Positions 45,168 to 54,261 of a DNA stretch of 64,000 nt are shown here, in pieces. The stretch is from Brevibacillus antibioticus (GTDB lineage: Bacteria > Bacillota > Bacilli > Brevibacillales > Brevibacillaceae). A model generated the notes under the pieces. It had not been told where the DNA came from. It did no database searches and saw only the letters and a program-made list of their open reading frames with translations. Made by a program: the position numbers and the translations under genes. Every line of letters starts with the position of its first letter. Position 1 is the first letter of the stretch. Location of the stretch: assembly GCF_005217615.1 (NCBI RefSeq), contig NZ_SZNK01000001.1:2878501-2942500 (forward strand). The letters are read 5' to 3'.

Positions 45168-46246
45168 GATACAAATTCTCTCCCACTTTGACGAACCAAC
45201 TCCATCACAGCTTCATGTGTCGCCGGAACAGAACGCGGCTCCTCACCTACCAGCTTCAAAGCGATATTTGGATCTTTTAGTCCGTTTCCTGTCAATACGC
45301 ACACGATCTGGCTGCCAGGTTGAAGCCTTCCAGCCTCATGCAGCTTGATAATACCAGCCAGCGATGCTGCCGAGGCAGGCTCACAAAACACACCTTCGCT
45401 CTTTGCCAGCAAATGATAGGCATGCAAAATTTCTTCGTCCGTTACACTATCGACAAGACCGCTTGATTTCGAAATGGCATTCAAAGCGCCATCCTTGCTC
45501 GCTGGATTGCCAATTCGAATAGCTGTCGCAATCGTTTCAGGGTTGGCTACTGGTTCGCCGTGCACCAACGGCGCTGCTCCCGCTGCCTGGAATCCATACA
45601 TCTTAGGCAACCGACTCGACTTTTTAGCCGCAAAATATTCCTCGAAGCCCTTCCAATATGCTGTAATGTTACCGGCGTTGCCAACTGGAATGGCCAAAAT
45701 GTCAGGTGCGTCCGTCAGCGCATCGCACACTTCAAATGCCGCAGTCTTTTGTCCTTCAATCCGGTAAGGGTTCACGGAATTCACCAGTGTAATCGGCTCT
45801 TTCGCTGTGATTTCACGAACGATATCCAGCGCTTCATCAAAATTGCCGTCAATCGCGATGACTTCTGCACCATATGCGATAGCCTGTGCCAGCTTGCCCA
45901 GTGCGATATTGCCGTTCGGGATCAGGACGATGCAACGCAATCCTGAACGTGCCGCATACGCCGCAGCCGCTGCTGATGTATTCCCTGTCGAAGCGCACAT
46001 GATTGTGTTGCTGCCCTCTTCTACCGCTTTGGCTACAGCCATGACCATGCCTCTATCTTTAAAAGAGCCTGTCGGATTGAGCCCCTCGTATTTGACGTGT
46101 AGCTCCACCCCCAATTGTTTGGAAAGGTTCGGAGCATGGATCAGCGGAGTGTTTCCCTCATGCAAGCTGACCAGCGGAGTTTTTTCTGTAATCGGGAGAA
46201 ATTCCCGGTAACGTGCCAGAATTCCAGACTGTCGATAAGAAGCCAT
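45164..46246 (-). CDS. thrC: Threonine synthase
   Basis: A 360-residue PLP enzyme converting O-phosphohomoserine to threonine: the PLP lysine lies in [11 protein letters not shown], the phosphate-binding loop is [16 protein letters not shown], and the later glycine loop is [14 protein letters not shown]. Start overlaps the hom stop by one base (TAATG), with GAAGGAGG upstream. Confidence 0.98.
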   Translation of the reverse strand: MASYRQSGILARYREFLPITEKTPLVSLHEGNTPLIHAPNLSKQLGVELHVKYEGLNPTGSFKDRGMVMAVAKAVEEGSNTIMCASTGNTSAAAAAYAARSGLRCIVLIPNGNIALGKLAQAIAYGAEVIAIDGNFDEALDIVREITAKEPITLVNSVNPYRIEGQKTAAFEVCDALTDAPDILAIPVGNAGNITAYWKGFEEYFAAKKSSRLPKMYGFQAAGAAPLVHGEPVANPETIATAIRIGNPASKDGALNAISKSSGLVDSVTDEEILHAYHLLAKSEGVFCEPASAASLAGIIKLHEAGRLQPGSQIVCVLTGNGLKDPNIALKLVGEEPRSVPATHEAVMELVRQSGREFVS

Positions 46247-47547
46247 TATTTGTCTCCTCCTTCTACGCGGTAGCAGCTCTGCACAGTTGATACGATATCC
46301 ATCTGCTCCATATAAGCCAGTACCGCATCCATGTCACTTTTTGAGGACAGGTGGGTAATCATGATAATTTCCGCTTCACGTCCGTTGTTGAACGGTTGCT
46401 GGATGACCTGCTCAAGGGAAATATTTTTGTCTGCCAACAGCTGCGTAATTTGAGCAAGAACACCGCGTTCATCTGCAACTACAATGCGCAGGAAGTATTT
46501 AGAGAATTTTTCGCTGTCTTCTTTCAATACTTTCTCTTTGTAAGGAGCAACCATTCCACGTCCATTTACTCCTAGCTTTCTATTTTTGACGACAGTGACC
46601 AGGTCAGACACAACGGCGGTAGCAGTCGGCAATTCACCTGCACCTGGCCCGTAAAACATGGTTTCTCCTACCGCTTCCCCATGTACGTACACGGCATTAA
46701 AGACACCATTTACAGAAGCGAGTGGATGAGATTTCGGAACCAGAGTCGGCTGCACACTTACCTCAATCGCCTCTTCGTCACGACGAGCCAGTCCGAGCAG
46801 CTTGATTTCATAGCCTAGTTGTTTGCCATAGGCGATATCTTCCCTGCTCACGGAACTGATCCCTTTTACATCCACATCTTCCAGCTTCATCGGTACACGG
46901 AAGCCCAGCGTTGCCAGAATCGCCATTTTGCGGGCGGCATCAAAGCCTTCCACATCGGAGGTTGGGTCCTGCTCCGCGTAACCCAGTGCTTGCGCTTCTT
47001 TCAATACCTCGCTGTATTCTGCGCCCTCTTGACTCATTTTGGTCATGATGTAATTGGTCGTCCCGTTGACGATCCCCATCATTTTCGCGATACGGTCTGA
47101 AGAGAACCCTTCTACTAACGCGCGCAGGATCGGTATTCCACCTGCCACGCTTGCCTCGTAGAAAACGTCACAGCCCTTTTCTTGCGCCTTCGCTAAAATT
47201 TCTGCTCCGTGCAACGCCATCAGATCCTTGTTGGCTGTTACTACGTGCTTGCCTCGTTCGAGTGCACCCAAAATGTATTCCTTTGCTGGGTGAATGCCAC
47301 CAATTACTTCTACGATGACTTCAATTTCTGGATCATCCAAAAGATTAGCAGGGTCAGTGGTCAGTGCCCCCTCCATGGATGAAAGATTACGAGATTTTTC
47401 CGCATCCTGAACAAGAATACGGGAAACCTCAATACTGAGGCCGGTTTGCTTTTGCAAATCCTCTTGATGTGCTTGAATAATGCGTACGACACCAGTCCCC
47501 ACTGTCCCAAAACCCATTAATCCCAATTTAATGCTCTGCTTCTCCAT
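46246..47547 (-). CDS. hom: Homoserine dehydrogenase
   Basis: A 433-residue enzyme reducing aspartate semialdehyde to homoserine: NAD(P) loop [42 protein letters not shown], and [11 protein letters not shown], followed by a C-terminal ACT domain ([19 protein letters not shown]), which allows threonine feedback. The ATG follows GGGGAG at 6 nt. Confidence 0.98.
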   Translation of the reverse strand: MEKQSIKLGLMGFGTVGTGVVRIIQAHQEDLQKQTGLSIEVSRILVQDAEKSRNLSSMEGALTTDPANLLDDPEIEVIVEVIGGIHPAKEYILGALERGKHVVTANKDLMALHGAEILAKAQEKGCDVFYEASVAGGIPILRALVEGFSSDRIAKMMGIVNGTTNYIMTKMSQEGAEYSEVLKEAQALGYAEQDPTSDVEGFDAARKMAILATLGFRVPMKLEDVDVKGISSVSREDIAYGKQLGYEIKLLGLARRDEEAIEVSVQPTLVPKSHPLASVNGVFNAVYVHGEAVGETMFYGPGAGELPTATAVVSDLVTVVKNRKLGVNGRGMVAPYKEKVLKEDSEKFSKYFLRIVVADERGVLAQITQLLADKNISLEQVIQQPFNNGREAEIIMITHLSSKSDMDAVLAYMEQMDIVSTVQSCYRVEGGDK

Positions 47548-47585
47548 GTCTCTCTCCCCTGCCTTTTCTTTGATTGTTTTTTTGC

Positions 47586-48029
47586 TTAGCCTCTACCGAC
47601 GATCATCGCTTTGCGAACACCTGGGATCTGCTGCAAGCTATCCAAAAACTCCGTGCTAGATACGCGAAGATTAGCCATATCGACTGACATGGATATGGTA
47701 GCAATCCCTTGAAGTGGAATCGTCTGATTGATGGTCAATACGTTTCCACCTTGATCTGCTACATATGTGAGCACTTTGGACAAGTAACCTGACATGTGAT
47801 CCAAAGAGAACGTAAACGTCATAATTTTTTCGCTCATCATCGCATTGAACGGAAAAATGCCATCTTTGTACTTATAAAAAGCACTACGACTCAATCCCAC
47901 CCGTTCAACCGCTTCATTCACGGTATCCACCTCGCCGGATTCCAGCATCTTCTTGGCATCAATCGTTTTGGCAATCGATTCTGGCAAGATGTCAGATCGA
48001 ATCAAGTAGAATTTTTCTTCCTTTTTCAT
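47586..48029 (-). CDS. pheB: ACT-domain protein PheB (UPF0735)
   Basis: A 147-residue protein with an N-terminal helix-turn-helix-like part (NEAVERVGLSRSAFYKYKDGIFPF) and a C-terminal ACT domain (SGYLSKVLTYVADQGGNVLTINQ). In B. subtilis pheB precedes pheA; it is not a chorismate mutase by sequence, and probably a ligand-responsive regulator. ATG 48029 follows AGGAGG at 9 nt. It leads the hom-thrCB-pheA operon. No T-box or other long leader is present between promoter and start. Confidence 0.92.
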   Translation of the reverse strand: MKKEEKFYLIRSDILPESIAKTIDAKKMLESGEVDTVNEAVERVGLSRSAFYKYKDGIFPFNAMMSEKIMTFTFSLDHMSGYLSKVLTYVADQGGNVLTINQTIPLQGIATISMSVDMANLRVSSTEFLDSLQQIPGVRKAMIVGRG

Positions 48030-48074
48030 GCGTTGTGTCCTCCTGAGAAAAACAGTTGTTTCTTCATAGGGGAC

Positions 48075-48103
48075 ATTATAACGGAAAGCATGGAATGTGA
48101 CAA
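48075..48103 (-). promoter_or_regulatory. Sigma-A promoter of the pheB-hom-thrC-thrB-pheA operon
   Basis: TTGTCA (48098-48103), 17-nt spacer, TATAAT (48075-48080). Confidence 0.82.
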
Positions 48104-48215
48104 TCCTTATCCGTCACTTTTTTTCATCGGCTCCCTATTTGGTTTACTTTGATTACATGAGAGGAAGCTTCTTCGCGCACAATAATGCGTATCGTATAGA
48201 GGAGGTGAAAGACAA

Positions 48216-48368
48216 ATGGCCGGACGTGGAAAGTCAGATAAATCGGAGCGCCGTAACAATCACCCAGCGGGTAAGCCAAGCAGTCTCGAACAATTTGGCA
48301 ATGACATGCGGGGTAAAAAAATGGCACAATCCCCAAACGTGATTGAAGATCCAAGCGGAAACGGATAA
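48216..48368 (+). CDS. Small hydrophilic protein, 50 aa, unknown function
   Basis: ATG 48216 follows GAGGAGGTG at a good distance and the stop is followed by a strong terminator. The product (MAGRGKSDKSERRNNHPAGKPS...) is basic at the N-terminus and rich in Asn, Gly, Ser and Lys, with no cysteine or hydrophobic stretch. It shares SER-x-x-NHP...LEQ with the 57-aa protein at 4842. Like that gene it is transcribed against its neighbours. A spore-protein or stress role is possible but unproven. The sequence is not one of the Ssp proteins I recognise. Confidence 0.75.
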   Translation: MAGRGKSDKSERRNNHPAGKPSSLEQFGNDMRGKKMAQSPNVIEDPSGNG

Positions 48369-48379
48369 ACAAGCACAAA

Positions 48380-48409
48380 AAACCCCGGGACATCATGATC
48401 CCGGGGTTT
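48380..48409. terminator. Bidirectional terminator between the 50-aa gene and ndh
   Basis: Perfect 11-bp stem AAACCCCGGGA / TCCCGGGGTTT with an 8-nt loop, flanked by A6 on one side. Confidence 0.9.
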
Positions 48410-48419
48410 CCTGATTCGA

Positions 48420-49598
48420 TTAGTATGCCAAAGAGGACAGACCGTTAATATGAGTCAAATAGCGAACGTTACTCGCTTCTTTCATCAAGGTTGCTGGCAA
48501 GCCTTTCAGCTTCAATTGGCTTGCACCAATAGTTCCGATCGCGTCTTTACGGCCCAGGCTACCTAGTGTTCCGGAGAATACCGGTTTGAAGGTATCCATT
48601 TTGGTGCCGTTGAAGTGTGCGAAGAGATTGTGACCTACTACTTCGCCCATTTGCCATGCCAGTTGCGCAGTCGGAGGGAATGGACGACCTTCTGGCCCCA
48701 TTACGACCGCACTGTCACCTGCAAGGAATACATCAGGGTGAGAAGTGGATTGCAGGAATTCTGTAACAGTTGCACGTCCGCGGTTTACTTCCACGCCGCA
48801 CTCTGCTACTACGCGATTTCCTTGTACACCACCTGTCCATACCATTGTTTTGGTTTCAATGGTACCGCCATCTTTCAGGAAAACCGTGGTTTCTTTCATT
48901 TCCGTTACTGGTACACCTGTCAGGAATTGAACGCCGCGTTTTTCCAAGCTTGTTTTCGCACGCTCAACCAGGTCAGGAGCAAAACCAGCCAAAATGGACG
49001 GACCTGCTTCTACGCAGTAGATGGATACGTCTGCAAAGTCTACACCGTGTTTATGGCACAGATTTGGCAGCATATCAGCGAATTCCCCAACCAGCTCGAT
49101 ACCTGTCAGACCGCCACCGCCTACAACGAAGGTAGCATCTGCTTTATTTTTGCTCGTCTTGTATTCAATCACGCGCTCTTCGAGGTGTGCGCGCAGACGA
49201 TTTGCTTCTTCTACAGACTTCAGTGTAAAGCTGTACTCTTGCAGACCTGGGATTCCAAAGAATGCGGTTTCACTACCCAACGCAACTACCAAAGCATCGT
49301 ATTTGATGGACTCGCCGCTCGCCAGTGTTACGCGTTGGGAATCAAGACCAATGTTTTCCACCGTGTCAACTACGAGGTTAATCTCTTTGCCACGCAGCAA
49401 TCTTTCTAGAGGAAGCGCCACGTTTTGTTCAGACAGGTTTCCTACTGCTAAGCGGTGCAGTTCCGTAATGATTTGGTGAGTAGGAAAACGGTTTACCACC
49501 GTGATCGACGCTTCTTCAGCCGTCATGTATTTACGTGCAGTCAATGCGCTGAGCAAACCGCCATAACCGCCGCCTAGAATCAGAATATGCTTCGCCAT
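48420..49598 (-). CDS. ndh: Type II NADH dehydrogenase (NDH-2)-like flavoprotein
   Basis: A 392-residue two-dinucleotide-binding flavoprotein: FAD motif HILILGGGYGGLLSALTARKY, NAD motif ATFVVGGGGLTGIELVGEFAD, and the second FAD motif PDVFLAGDSAVVMG. The C-terminus (GLPATLMKEASNVRYLTHINGL) fits single-subunit NADH:quinone oxidoreductases (YumB/YutJ). It passes electrons from NADH to menaquinone without pumping. ATG 49598 has GGAGG 7 nt upstream. It follows a DUF1641 gene by 42 nt, with Rex-like sites upstream of both, so redox control is plausible. Confidence 0.93.
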   Translation of the reverse strand: MAKHILILGGGYGGLLSALTARKYMTAEEASITVVNRFPTHQIITELHRLAVGNLSEQNVALPLERLLRGKEINLVVDTVENIGLDSQRVTLASGESIKYDALVVALGSETAFFGIPGLQEYSFTLKSVEEANRLRAHLEERVIEYKTSKNKADATFVVGGGGLTGIELVGEFADMLPNLCHKHGVDFADVSIYCVEAGPSILAGFAPDLVERAKTSLEKRGVQFLTGVPVTEMKETTVFLKDGGTIETKTMVWTGGVQGNRVVAECGVEVNRGRATVTEFLQSTSHPDVFLAGDSAVVMGPEGRPFPPTAQLAWQMGEVVGHNLFAHFNGTKMDTFKPVFSGTLGSLGRKDAIGTIGASQLKLKGLPATLMKEASNVRYLTHINGLSSLAY

Positions 49599-49640
49599 GC
49601 CCAATCCTCCGTCCTTGTCTTCCATTCCATAATAAAAAAA

Positions 49641-50096
49641 CTAGCGTTTTTGTTGTTGACGCTCTGCTGATACTTCGAGGAATGCTTGTGCGAAACGCAA
49701 AGTTTTTTGTACTTGCGGATCTTTGAGCATTTTGAGAATACCGAATAAACCGATAGTAGACTCTTCTACGTGAACACGGTCATTGGCTTCAATGGCTGCT
49801 TGCGCAATACCTTTCGCTTTATCAGAGATCGGTTTTACGAACTCTTCCATTCCGCCTTTGATGTCATCGATCAATACATGATCATTTGCTACCGTTTGTA
49901 CCAAATCGTAGGTTTTGGTCAAAAGAGTTGTCAGTTCTGCCAATTTAGGCAGGTTCGCCACCAAAACGTTCAGTGACTCTTGGATTTCTGGTTTCATCAA
50001 CTGATCGAGTACATCTTGTTGCTGTGCTGGTGCCAGAGTAGCAGTGCTTGCTACTTCAGCAGCAGCTTGAGCTTGTTGCGTAGTTGTTTGAGACAT
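49641..50096 (-). CDS. DUF1641 protein upstream of NDH-2
   Basis: A 151-residue, mostly helical protein. The N-terminus is Ala/Gln/Thr-rich (SQTTTQQAQAAAEVASTATL); the DUF1641 core has LNVLVANLPKLAELTTLLTKTYDLVQTV and ends with GLFGILKMLKDPQVQKTLRFAQAFLE. ATG 50096 has AAAGGAGG about 11 nt upstream; a longer frame begins at 50138. Such genes often neighbour NDH-2 or formate dehydrogenase-like genes, suggesting a role in respiration. The biochemical function is unknown. Low Cys, no membrane segment. Confidence 0.85.
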   Translation of the reverse strand: MSQTTTQQAQAAAEVASTATLAPAQQQDVLDQLMKPEIQESLNVLVANLPKLAELTTLLTKTYDLVQTVANDHVLIDDIKGGMEEFVKPISDKAKGIAQAAIEANDRVHVEESTIGLFGILKMLKDPQVQKTLRFAQAFLEVSAERQQQKR

Positions 50097-50201
50097 AAAA
50101 AAAACGTCCTCCTTTGCTTTGGAATAGAGGCCTTTCATTCTCGATGCCTGTTCATACGAGTAACGGCCGCTATTCTCCCTGAAAACCGGGTTAAAAATTG
50201 T

Positions 50202-50219
50202 TTGTAACGTTTTTCACAA
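50202..50219. promoter_or_regulatory. Rex-like operator 1 upstream of DUF1641-ndh
   Basis: TTGTAACGTTTTTCACAA matches the Rex consensus TTGTGAA-N4-TTCACAA at 12 of 14 defined positions. In Firmicutes Rex represses NADH-linked respiratory genes when NADH is low. Confidence 0.5.
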
Positions 50220-50250
50220 AGTAAAGCAGACAACCGATTCGAATAATCAA

Positions 50251-50268
50251 AAGTGAATGATTTCACAA
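50251..50268. promoter_or_regulatory. Rex-like operator 2 upstream of DUF1641-ndh
   Basis: AAGTGAATGATTTCACAA matches TTGTGAA-N4-TTCACAA at 12 of 14 defined positions; its centre is 49 bp from that of operator 1. The gap 50097-50387 also holds the PilZ-like gene's terminator and no ORF. Confidence 0.5.
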
Positions 50269-50372
50269 ATATTTATTCAAGAAAGCGCACACAACAAATC
50301 CATCAAGTGAACAGGCTCGATGTAGAACTCTATGTACTCTACTATATACCTTCTTCACAGGAACATCAAAGG

Positions 50373-50402
50373 AAAAAAACCGCTTCCTTAGGAAGAAGCG
50401 GT
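50373..50402 (-). terminator. Terminator of the obg/PilZ-like transcript
   Basis: ACCGCTTC / GAAGCGGT stem with TTTTTTT following on the minus strand; the stop of the 50388 gene is inside the hairpin. Confidence 0.85.
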
Positions 50403-51053
50403 AGTTGAGAGCTTTTTATAGTAATCTTTGATGAGTTCATGGTGCTTTTCATTGATATCTGTAAAGATTAATTCAATCATTGATTGCTTGTCTTGGAACG
50501 TTTTTTCCACGATTTTTGCCATCATGACGATCTCCTGCGCTTGCTTCGGTATCTTGAAAGACAAATGGAGAAAATCGCCCTTTGACACATAACCGTCCGT
50601 TCCCAAAACAAGACGGGTAGGAGAGAATTTCAGCAACACTGCTTCGCCTTTTTCTTCGATCGGTCTAGCTCCCATCACCTTGTAAGGGACAGAAATACCG
50701 AGATCTGGGGAGATGGGATCCTGCTTGCGCTTTTGTGTAATTTCTACCCCAACACTAATCGGAATCATCCCTAATAGCTTGATCGGCCAAAGCGTTTGCT
50801 CCGAAACTACTTCCAAATCAATGGTGTTCACTGCCGCATCCGTTTCCCAACGAATGCGTACAGTTGATCCGAGAAGCTCTGCTTTCGTTTCAGGCTTCAT
50901 CTCATAGGAAACGACGAGATAATTGCCCTTTGCATGTTCAACCAAAACTTGGACAGGCGTCTTCACCTGCTTGGAGATGATAAGCGGTAGCGTCGCACCG
51001 CGTTGGAGTCGTTTATCCCCCATAAATGGGTTCAGTGATGGGATATCAATCAT
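50388..51053 (-). CDS. PilZ-like (YcgR-type) protein downstream of obg, c-di-GMP motif not evident
   Basis: A protein of about 221 residues with a beta-rich N-terminal region (LPLIISKQVKTPVQVLVEHAKGN) and a C-terminal PilZ-like barrel. The position expected for the RxxxR and [D/N]xSxxG c-di-GMP motifs reads ARPIEEKGEAVLLKFSPTRLVL, so binding of c-di-GMP is doubtful. ATG 51053 has GGAGTG 9 nt upstream, while a GTG at 51065 overlaps the obg stop by 4 nt. It is cotranscribed with obg and ends in its own terminator. Family assignment is moderate; function unknown. Confidence 0.65.
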   Translation of the reverse strand: MIDIPSLNPFMGDKRLQRGATLPLIISKQVKTPVQVLVEHAKGNYLVVSYEMKPETKAELLGSTVRIRWETDAAVNTIDLEVVSEQTLWPIKLLGMIPISVGVEITQKRKQDPISPDLGISVPYKVMGARPIEEKGEAVLLKFSPTRLVLGTDGYVSKGDFLHLSFKIPKQAQEIVMMAKIVEKTFQDKQSMIELIFTDINEKHHELIKDYYKKLSTTASS

Positions 51054-51061
51054 GGTTTTTG

Positions 51062-52339
51062 TCACTCCACAAAGTCAAACTCTAATTTGCCGATCCGAAC
51101 GGTATCCCCGTCTTTTGCTCCCAGCTTGCGCAGAGCATCATCTACACCCATAAAGCGCATTTGTCTTGCAAAACGCTGGGCTGCATCATAGCTGGTCAGA
51201 TTGGTCATGCGTACGAGCTTCTCGATCTTTTCACCGCTAACAACAAATACATCGTCATCACGCGTAATCTCGAATTCGTCTGGTTCTTTTTCTGCTCGGA
51301 ATACCACGCGCTCTTCCACTTCCGCAACTTCCTCGACAGCAGGCTTGTCCGGAATCGTCGCCAAGGCGTCCCCGATCGCATACATCAATTCTTGTACGCC
51401 TTGACGGGTTGCAGCAGAGATCTCGTACACCTTCACACCTGGAACCTTTTCCTTGAAAATACGCAGGTTTTCCTCTGCTTCGGGCAGTTCCATTTTGTTC
51501 GCGACTACAATTTGCGGACGATCTTCGAGCTTCAGGTTATACATCGTCAGCTCTCGGTTGATCTGCAAATAATCCTCGTATGGATCGCGTCCATCTACCG
51601 CTGCCATGTCAATCACATGAACGATCAAGCGCGTACGCTCTACGTGACGCAAGAATTGGTGACCAAGACCCACACCTTCATGCGCGCCTTCAATCAAACC
51701 TGGCAAGTCAGCCATTACGAAGCTCTGCTCGCCCAAGTCCACAACACCCAGATTCGGTGTCAGCGTCGTAAAGTGGTACGCCGCAATTTTTGGCTTCGCC
51801 GCTGTTACACTGGACAGCAAGGTGGATTTTCCTACACTCGGATAGCCAACCAAGCCCACATCTGCAATCAGCTTGAGCTCCATGACAATATAACGCTCTT
51901 GACCTGGTTCTCCGTTTTCCGAGATGTGTGGGGCTGGATTCGAAGAGTTGGCAAAACGAATATTGCCTCGTCCACCACGTCCACCTTTTGCGATCACAGC
52001 ACGTTGACCCTGCTCCACGAGATCGACAATCACTTCTTTGGTATCATCATCAATAACAGTTGTTCCCGGTGGCACGCGCACGACCATATCTTCCGCGCCT
52101 GCTCCGTGCTGAGATTTGTTGCGGCCATGCTCTCCACGAGGAGCTTTGAAATGTCGTTGATAGCGGAAATCTACCAGTGTACGCAGACCTTCATCCACGA
52201 CAAATATGACATCTCCACCTTGACCGCCATCTCCACCTGCTGGACCACCCAGCGGTACGTACTTTTCCCGTCGAAAGGAGACGGCTCCGTTGCCACCGTC
52301 CCCGCCTTTTACATATACTTTTACCTGATCGACAAACAT
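51062..52339 (-). CDS. obg: GTPase Obg (CgtA)
   Basis: A 425-residue Obg GTPase: glycine-rich N-terminal Obg fold ([20 protein letters not shown]), G domain with [30 protein letters not shown] and NKMELPEA, and a C-terminal OCT domain ([20 protein letters not shown]). It is essential in B. subtilis, associated with ribosome assembly, and needed for Spo0A phosphorelay activation; spo0B lies 14 nt upstream. ATG 52339 has AGAGGTG 5 nt upstream. Confidence 0.98.
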   Translation of the reverse strand: MFVDQVKVYVKGGDGGNGAVSFRREKYVPLGGPAGGDGGQGGDVIFVVDEGLRTLVDFRYQRHFKAPRGEHGRNKSQHGAGAEDMVVRVPPGTTVIDDDTKEVIVDLVEQGQRAVIAKGGRGGRGNIRFANSSNPAPHISENGEPGQERYIVMELKLIADVGLVGYPSVGKSTLLSSVTAAKPKIAAYHFTTLTPNLGVVDLGEQSFVMADLPGLIEGAHEGVGLGHQFLRHVERTRLIVHVIDMAAVDGRDPYEDYLQINRELTMYNLKLEDRPQIVVANKMELPEAEENLRIFKEKVPGVKVYEISAATRQGVQELMYAIGDALATIPDKPAVEEVAEVEERVVFRAEKEPDEFEITRDDDVFVVSGEKIEKLVRMTNLTSYDAAQRFARQMRFMGVDDALRKLGAKDGDTVRIGKLEFDFVE

Positions 52340-52352
52340 GGTGTCACCTCTT

Positions 52353-52937
52353 TCATTCCGCGAATGGAACCACCAAATTCAGGACCCATTCTTCTTCCGT
52401 ATGTATCCACTCGGTGACCTCCACCGTACTCTGTTCGCTTTTACGTATCAGCTTTTCCAATTCTTCCATTCCGGATGCATGAAGTACACCGGCCAGGTCA
52501 AAACGAAAATGAACGCCACGCTCATCCATCTGCAAGCTTACCTGCATGCTGGCTGGTTCGTACCCGCTCTGGTCTACATGATCGTTCACTGTGCATAATA
52601 TCTCTGACACCAACTGAAACAAGTCTTGCTCGCTCAAAACTACTCGCGTGAGATCCACATGATTGCACACGTCTACTTCTAAAAGCAATTCGTTGTTCAA
52701 TGCGTTAAATGTCAAGAAGAAGACGGACAACAAGGAGCTATTCAATCGGGCAACCATCGATTCCTGCATCGCCATCTGTGCGATGCGCTTCAAGTGGGCC
52801 TCCCCTTGTTCAGTACGGTTCAAATGCAAATAGCCGAGCAGAACCTGAACGTGGTTCAACCAGTCATGCCGCTGCCTGTTCAGAACGGTCAGCAGTTGGT
52901 CTGTCTGATGCGTAAACAGCCTCCGCTCGTCCCCCAT
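52353..52937 (-). CDS. spo0B: Spo0B-type sporulation initiation phosphotransferase
   Basis: A 194-residue protein with the phosphotransferase hairpin: [22 protein letters not shown], where H24 in RHDWLNH is the phosphorylated histidine. A degenerate ATPase-like C-terminal half follows ([15 protein letters not shown]...). Spo0B moves phosphate from Spo0F to Spo0A. ATG 52937 has GGGTG 6 nt upstream; an ATG at 52973 lies next to a TACAAT -10-like box (52976-52981) and has no ribosome binding site. The obg-spo0B pairing is as in Bacillus. A structured leader element lies just upstream. Confidence 0.87.
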   Translation of the reverse strand: MGDERRLFTHQTDQLLTVLNRQRHDWLNHVQVLLGYLHLNRTEQGEAHLKRIAQMAMQESMVARLNSSLLSVFFLTFNALNNELLLEVDVCNHVDLTRVVLSEQDLFQLVSEILCTVNDHVDQSGYEPASMQVSLQMDERGVHFRFDLAGVLHASGMEELEKLIRKSEQSTVEVTEWIHTEEEWVLNLVVPFAE

Positions 52938-52983
52938 CACATTCACCCAAGTCGATAAGAATATCTTTCCCATCTATTGTACC

Positions 52984-53066
52984 ATAAAAAAACCTCTTTC
53001 GAGGCAAAATCATAGAAGAGCGACCGCGTTTTACTGGAAGTTTTTATACGCTCCGGAATTTTTAAA
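52984..53066 (-). repeat. Structured leader element upstream of spo0B (family 2, copy B)
   Basis: Minus strand: TTTAAAAATTCCGGAGCG, a short interior, CGGTCGCTC, then GCCTCGAAAGAGG followed by TTTTTTT. The final 44 nt match the relA leader element ungapped at 34 positions, the hairpin arms (CCTC/GAGG) are retained, and the loop differs by one base. It lacks about 40 nt of the interior present in copy A. A TACAAT box for spo0B follows at 52976-52981, so the hairpin may act as a terminator between rpmA and spo0B or as a leader structure. Confidence 0.65.
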
Positions 53067-53100
53067 TTCCTGCTCGTTAAAAAAGAGCCGGACAAAAAGA

Positions 53101-53126
53101 AAACCCAGCTATATCGCTGGGTTTTT
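53101..53126 (-). terminator. Intrinsic terminator after rpmA
   Basis: AAACCCAGC / GCTGGGTTT stem with a 6-nt loop and T-rich tail (CTTTTTG) on the minus strand. It ends rplU-prp-rpmA. Confidence 0.88.
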
Positions 53127-53138
53127 CTTAACAAATAT

Positions 53139-53438
53139 TTACGCTTCGGAAGCAACTGGCTCGATCACAACTTGTTTGCGATCACGGCCCAGACGCTTGA
53201 AACGAACAACACCATCTGCAGTTGCAAACAGAGTGTCGTCTCCGCCTTTCATTACGTTCGCACCTGGGTAAATCTTTGTTCCGCGTTGACGAACGAGAAT
53301 GTTACCAGCAGTAACGAATTGCCCGTCGCCACGTTTCACGCCCAGACGTTTGGAAATGGAATCGCGACCGTTCTTTGTGGAACCTACCCCTTTTTTCGAT
53401 GCGAAAAACTGAAGGTCCAAGTTAAACAGCATGTTCAT
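53139..53438 (-). CDS. rpmA: 50S ribosomal protein L27 with Prp-cleaved N-terminal extension
   Basis: A 99-residue L27. It starts [23 protein letters not shown]: the Firmicutes N-terminal extension ending LQFFA|SKKG is removed by Prp, encoded immediately upstream. The mature N-terminus reaches the peptidyl transferase centre. ATG 53438 has GGAGGTG 6 nt upstream; ATG 53432 is also possible. One nucleotide separates it from the prp stop. Confidence 0.97.
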   Translation of the reverse strand: MNMLFNLDLQFFASKKGVGSTKNGRDSISKRLGVKRGDGQFVTAGNILVRQRGTKIYPGANVMKGGDDTLFATADGVVRFKRLGRDRKQVVIEPVASEA

Positions 53439-53439
53439 A

Positions 53440-53790
53440 TCAGACACCTCCCTGCCATTTACGATCATTTACTTTTACGTATTTACCGTAATTCGCCTCA
53501 ACTGACAAAAGAGCAATTACCATGCTCTCTGCCAAAAGCTGTTGTTTCTCGCGTGCAGTCTCCTCTCCCGAAGAAGAAAGACTCCACTTCAAGAACCCAC
53601 CGCCTTCTTGTGCGACAGCGACATCAGGAGTGATGCCCGTCAAAGGTTGGATGGCGTTTAATATACCAAAGCTGATGCCTGATACAGCAGAACAAACGAT
53701 GTCTGCTCCATAGGCACCCGCATTGGCATGTCCGGAAATACTAATTTCATGGATACCGTGCTGCGCACGGCTCACGATCACTTCAATCAT
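53440..53790 (-). CDS. prp: Ribosomal-processing cysteine protease Prp
   Basis: A 116-residue Prp (YsxB). Catalytic residues appear in [20 protein letters not shown]21 and C33, matching the His/Cys pair of S. aureus Prp. It cuts the L27 N-terminal extension. Between rplU and rpmA, as in most Firmicutes. A ribosome binding site is weak (GGTGAC), suggesting translational coupling to rplU. Confidence 0.96.
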   Translation of the reverse strand: MIEVIVSRAQHGIHEISISGHANAGAYGADIVCSAVSGISFGILNAIQPLTGITPDVAVAQEGGGFLKWSLSSSGEETAREKQQLLAESMVIALLSVEANYGKYVKVNDRKWQGGV

Positions 53791-53803
53791 AACAAGTCAC
53801 CAA

Positions 53804-54115
53804 TTAAGCGTTGATCTTCTCGATCACAACTTTGGTGAATGGTTGACGGTGACCTTGCTTGCGACGGTAGTTTTTCTTGGCTTTGTATTTGTACACGATA
53901 ATCTTTGCAGATTTACCGTGTTTTTCTACTTTACCAGTTACCGTTGCACCAGCTACTGTAGGAGCTCCTGCAGTAACTTTTCCGTCTTTGCTTACGAAGA
54001 GAACTTTGTCAAAAGTAACAACGTCTCCTTCGTTGCCAGCCAATTTCTCGATGAAGAGAACTGCTCCCTCTTCAACTTTGTATTGCTTTCCACCGGTTTC
54101 GATAATTGCGTACAC
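53804..54115 (-). CDS. rplU: 50S ribosomal protein L21
   Basis: A 103-residue L21: [17 protein letters not shown] at the N-terminus, then [40 protein letters not shown] 54115 follows AGGAGGTG at 6 nt; a GTG at 54124 overlaps that site. First gene of rplU-prp-rpmA, downstream of a structured leader. Confidence 0.98.
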   Translation of the reverse strand: MYAIIETGGKQYKVEEGAVLFIEKLAGNEGDVVTFDKVLFVSKDGKVTAGAPTVAGATVTGKVEKHGKSAKIIVYKYKAKKNYRRKQGHRQPFTKVVIEKINA

Positions 54116-54225
54116 TGTGTGCACCTCCTATACTCAGACTCGCCTTTACAGGTGCGTCGACGAGCGACGACTTATGTACCTGATTCGTGCGGTTACAGTA
54201 TGCACGAGGCATATCTGCATGACAA
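54116..54225 (-). ncRNA. Probable L21 leader (autoregulatory 5' UTR of rplU)
   Basis: The gap between rng and rplU on the minus strand contains stems TCGTGC / GCACGA and CAGGT...ACCTG around GTCG/CGAC before the ribosome binding site. B. subtilis has an L21 leader in the same position, thought to let L21 repress its own operon. TTGACT at about 54255 could start it, but the -10 is unclear. Identification is by position and stems; no covariance search was done. Confidence 0.5.
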
Positions 54226-54261
54226 CCATTAGGTTATCATAGCTACAATAGCCCAGTCAAG

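Noticed and set aside
51161-52417. Long plus-strand open frame opposite obg
   Set aside because: No ribosome binding site or family signature; obg motifs are complete on the other strand.
52938-52973. Upstream ATG start for Spo0B adding 12 residues
   Set aside because: It lies directly after a TACAAT -10-like box and lacks a ribosome binding site; ATG 52937 has one.
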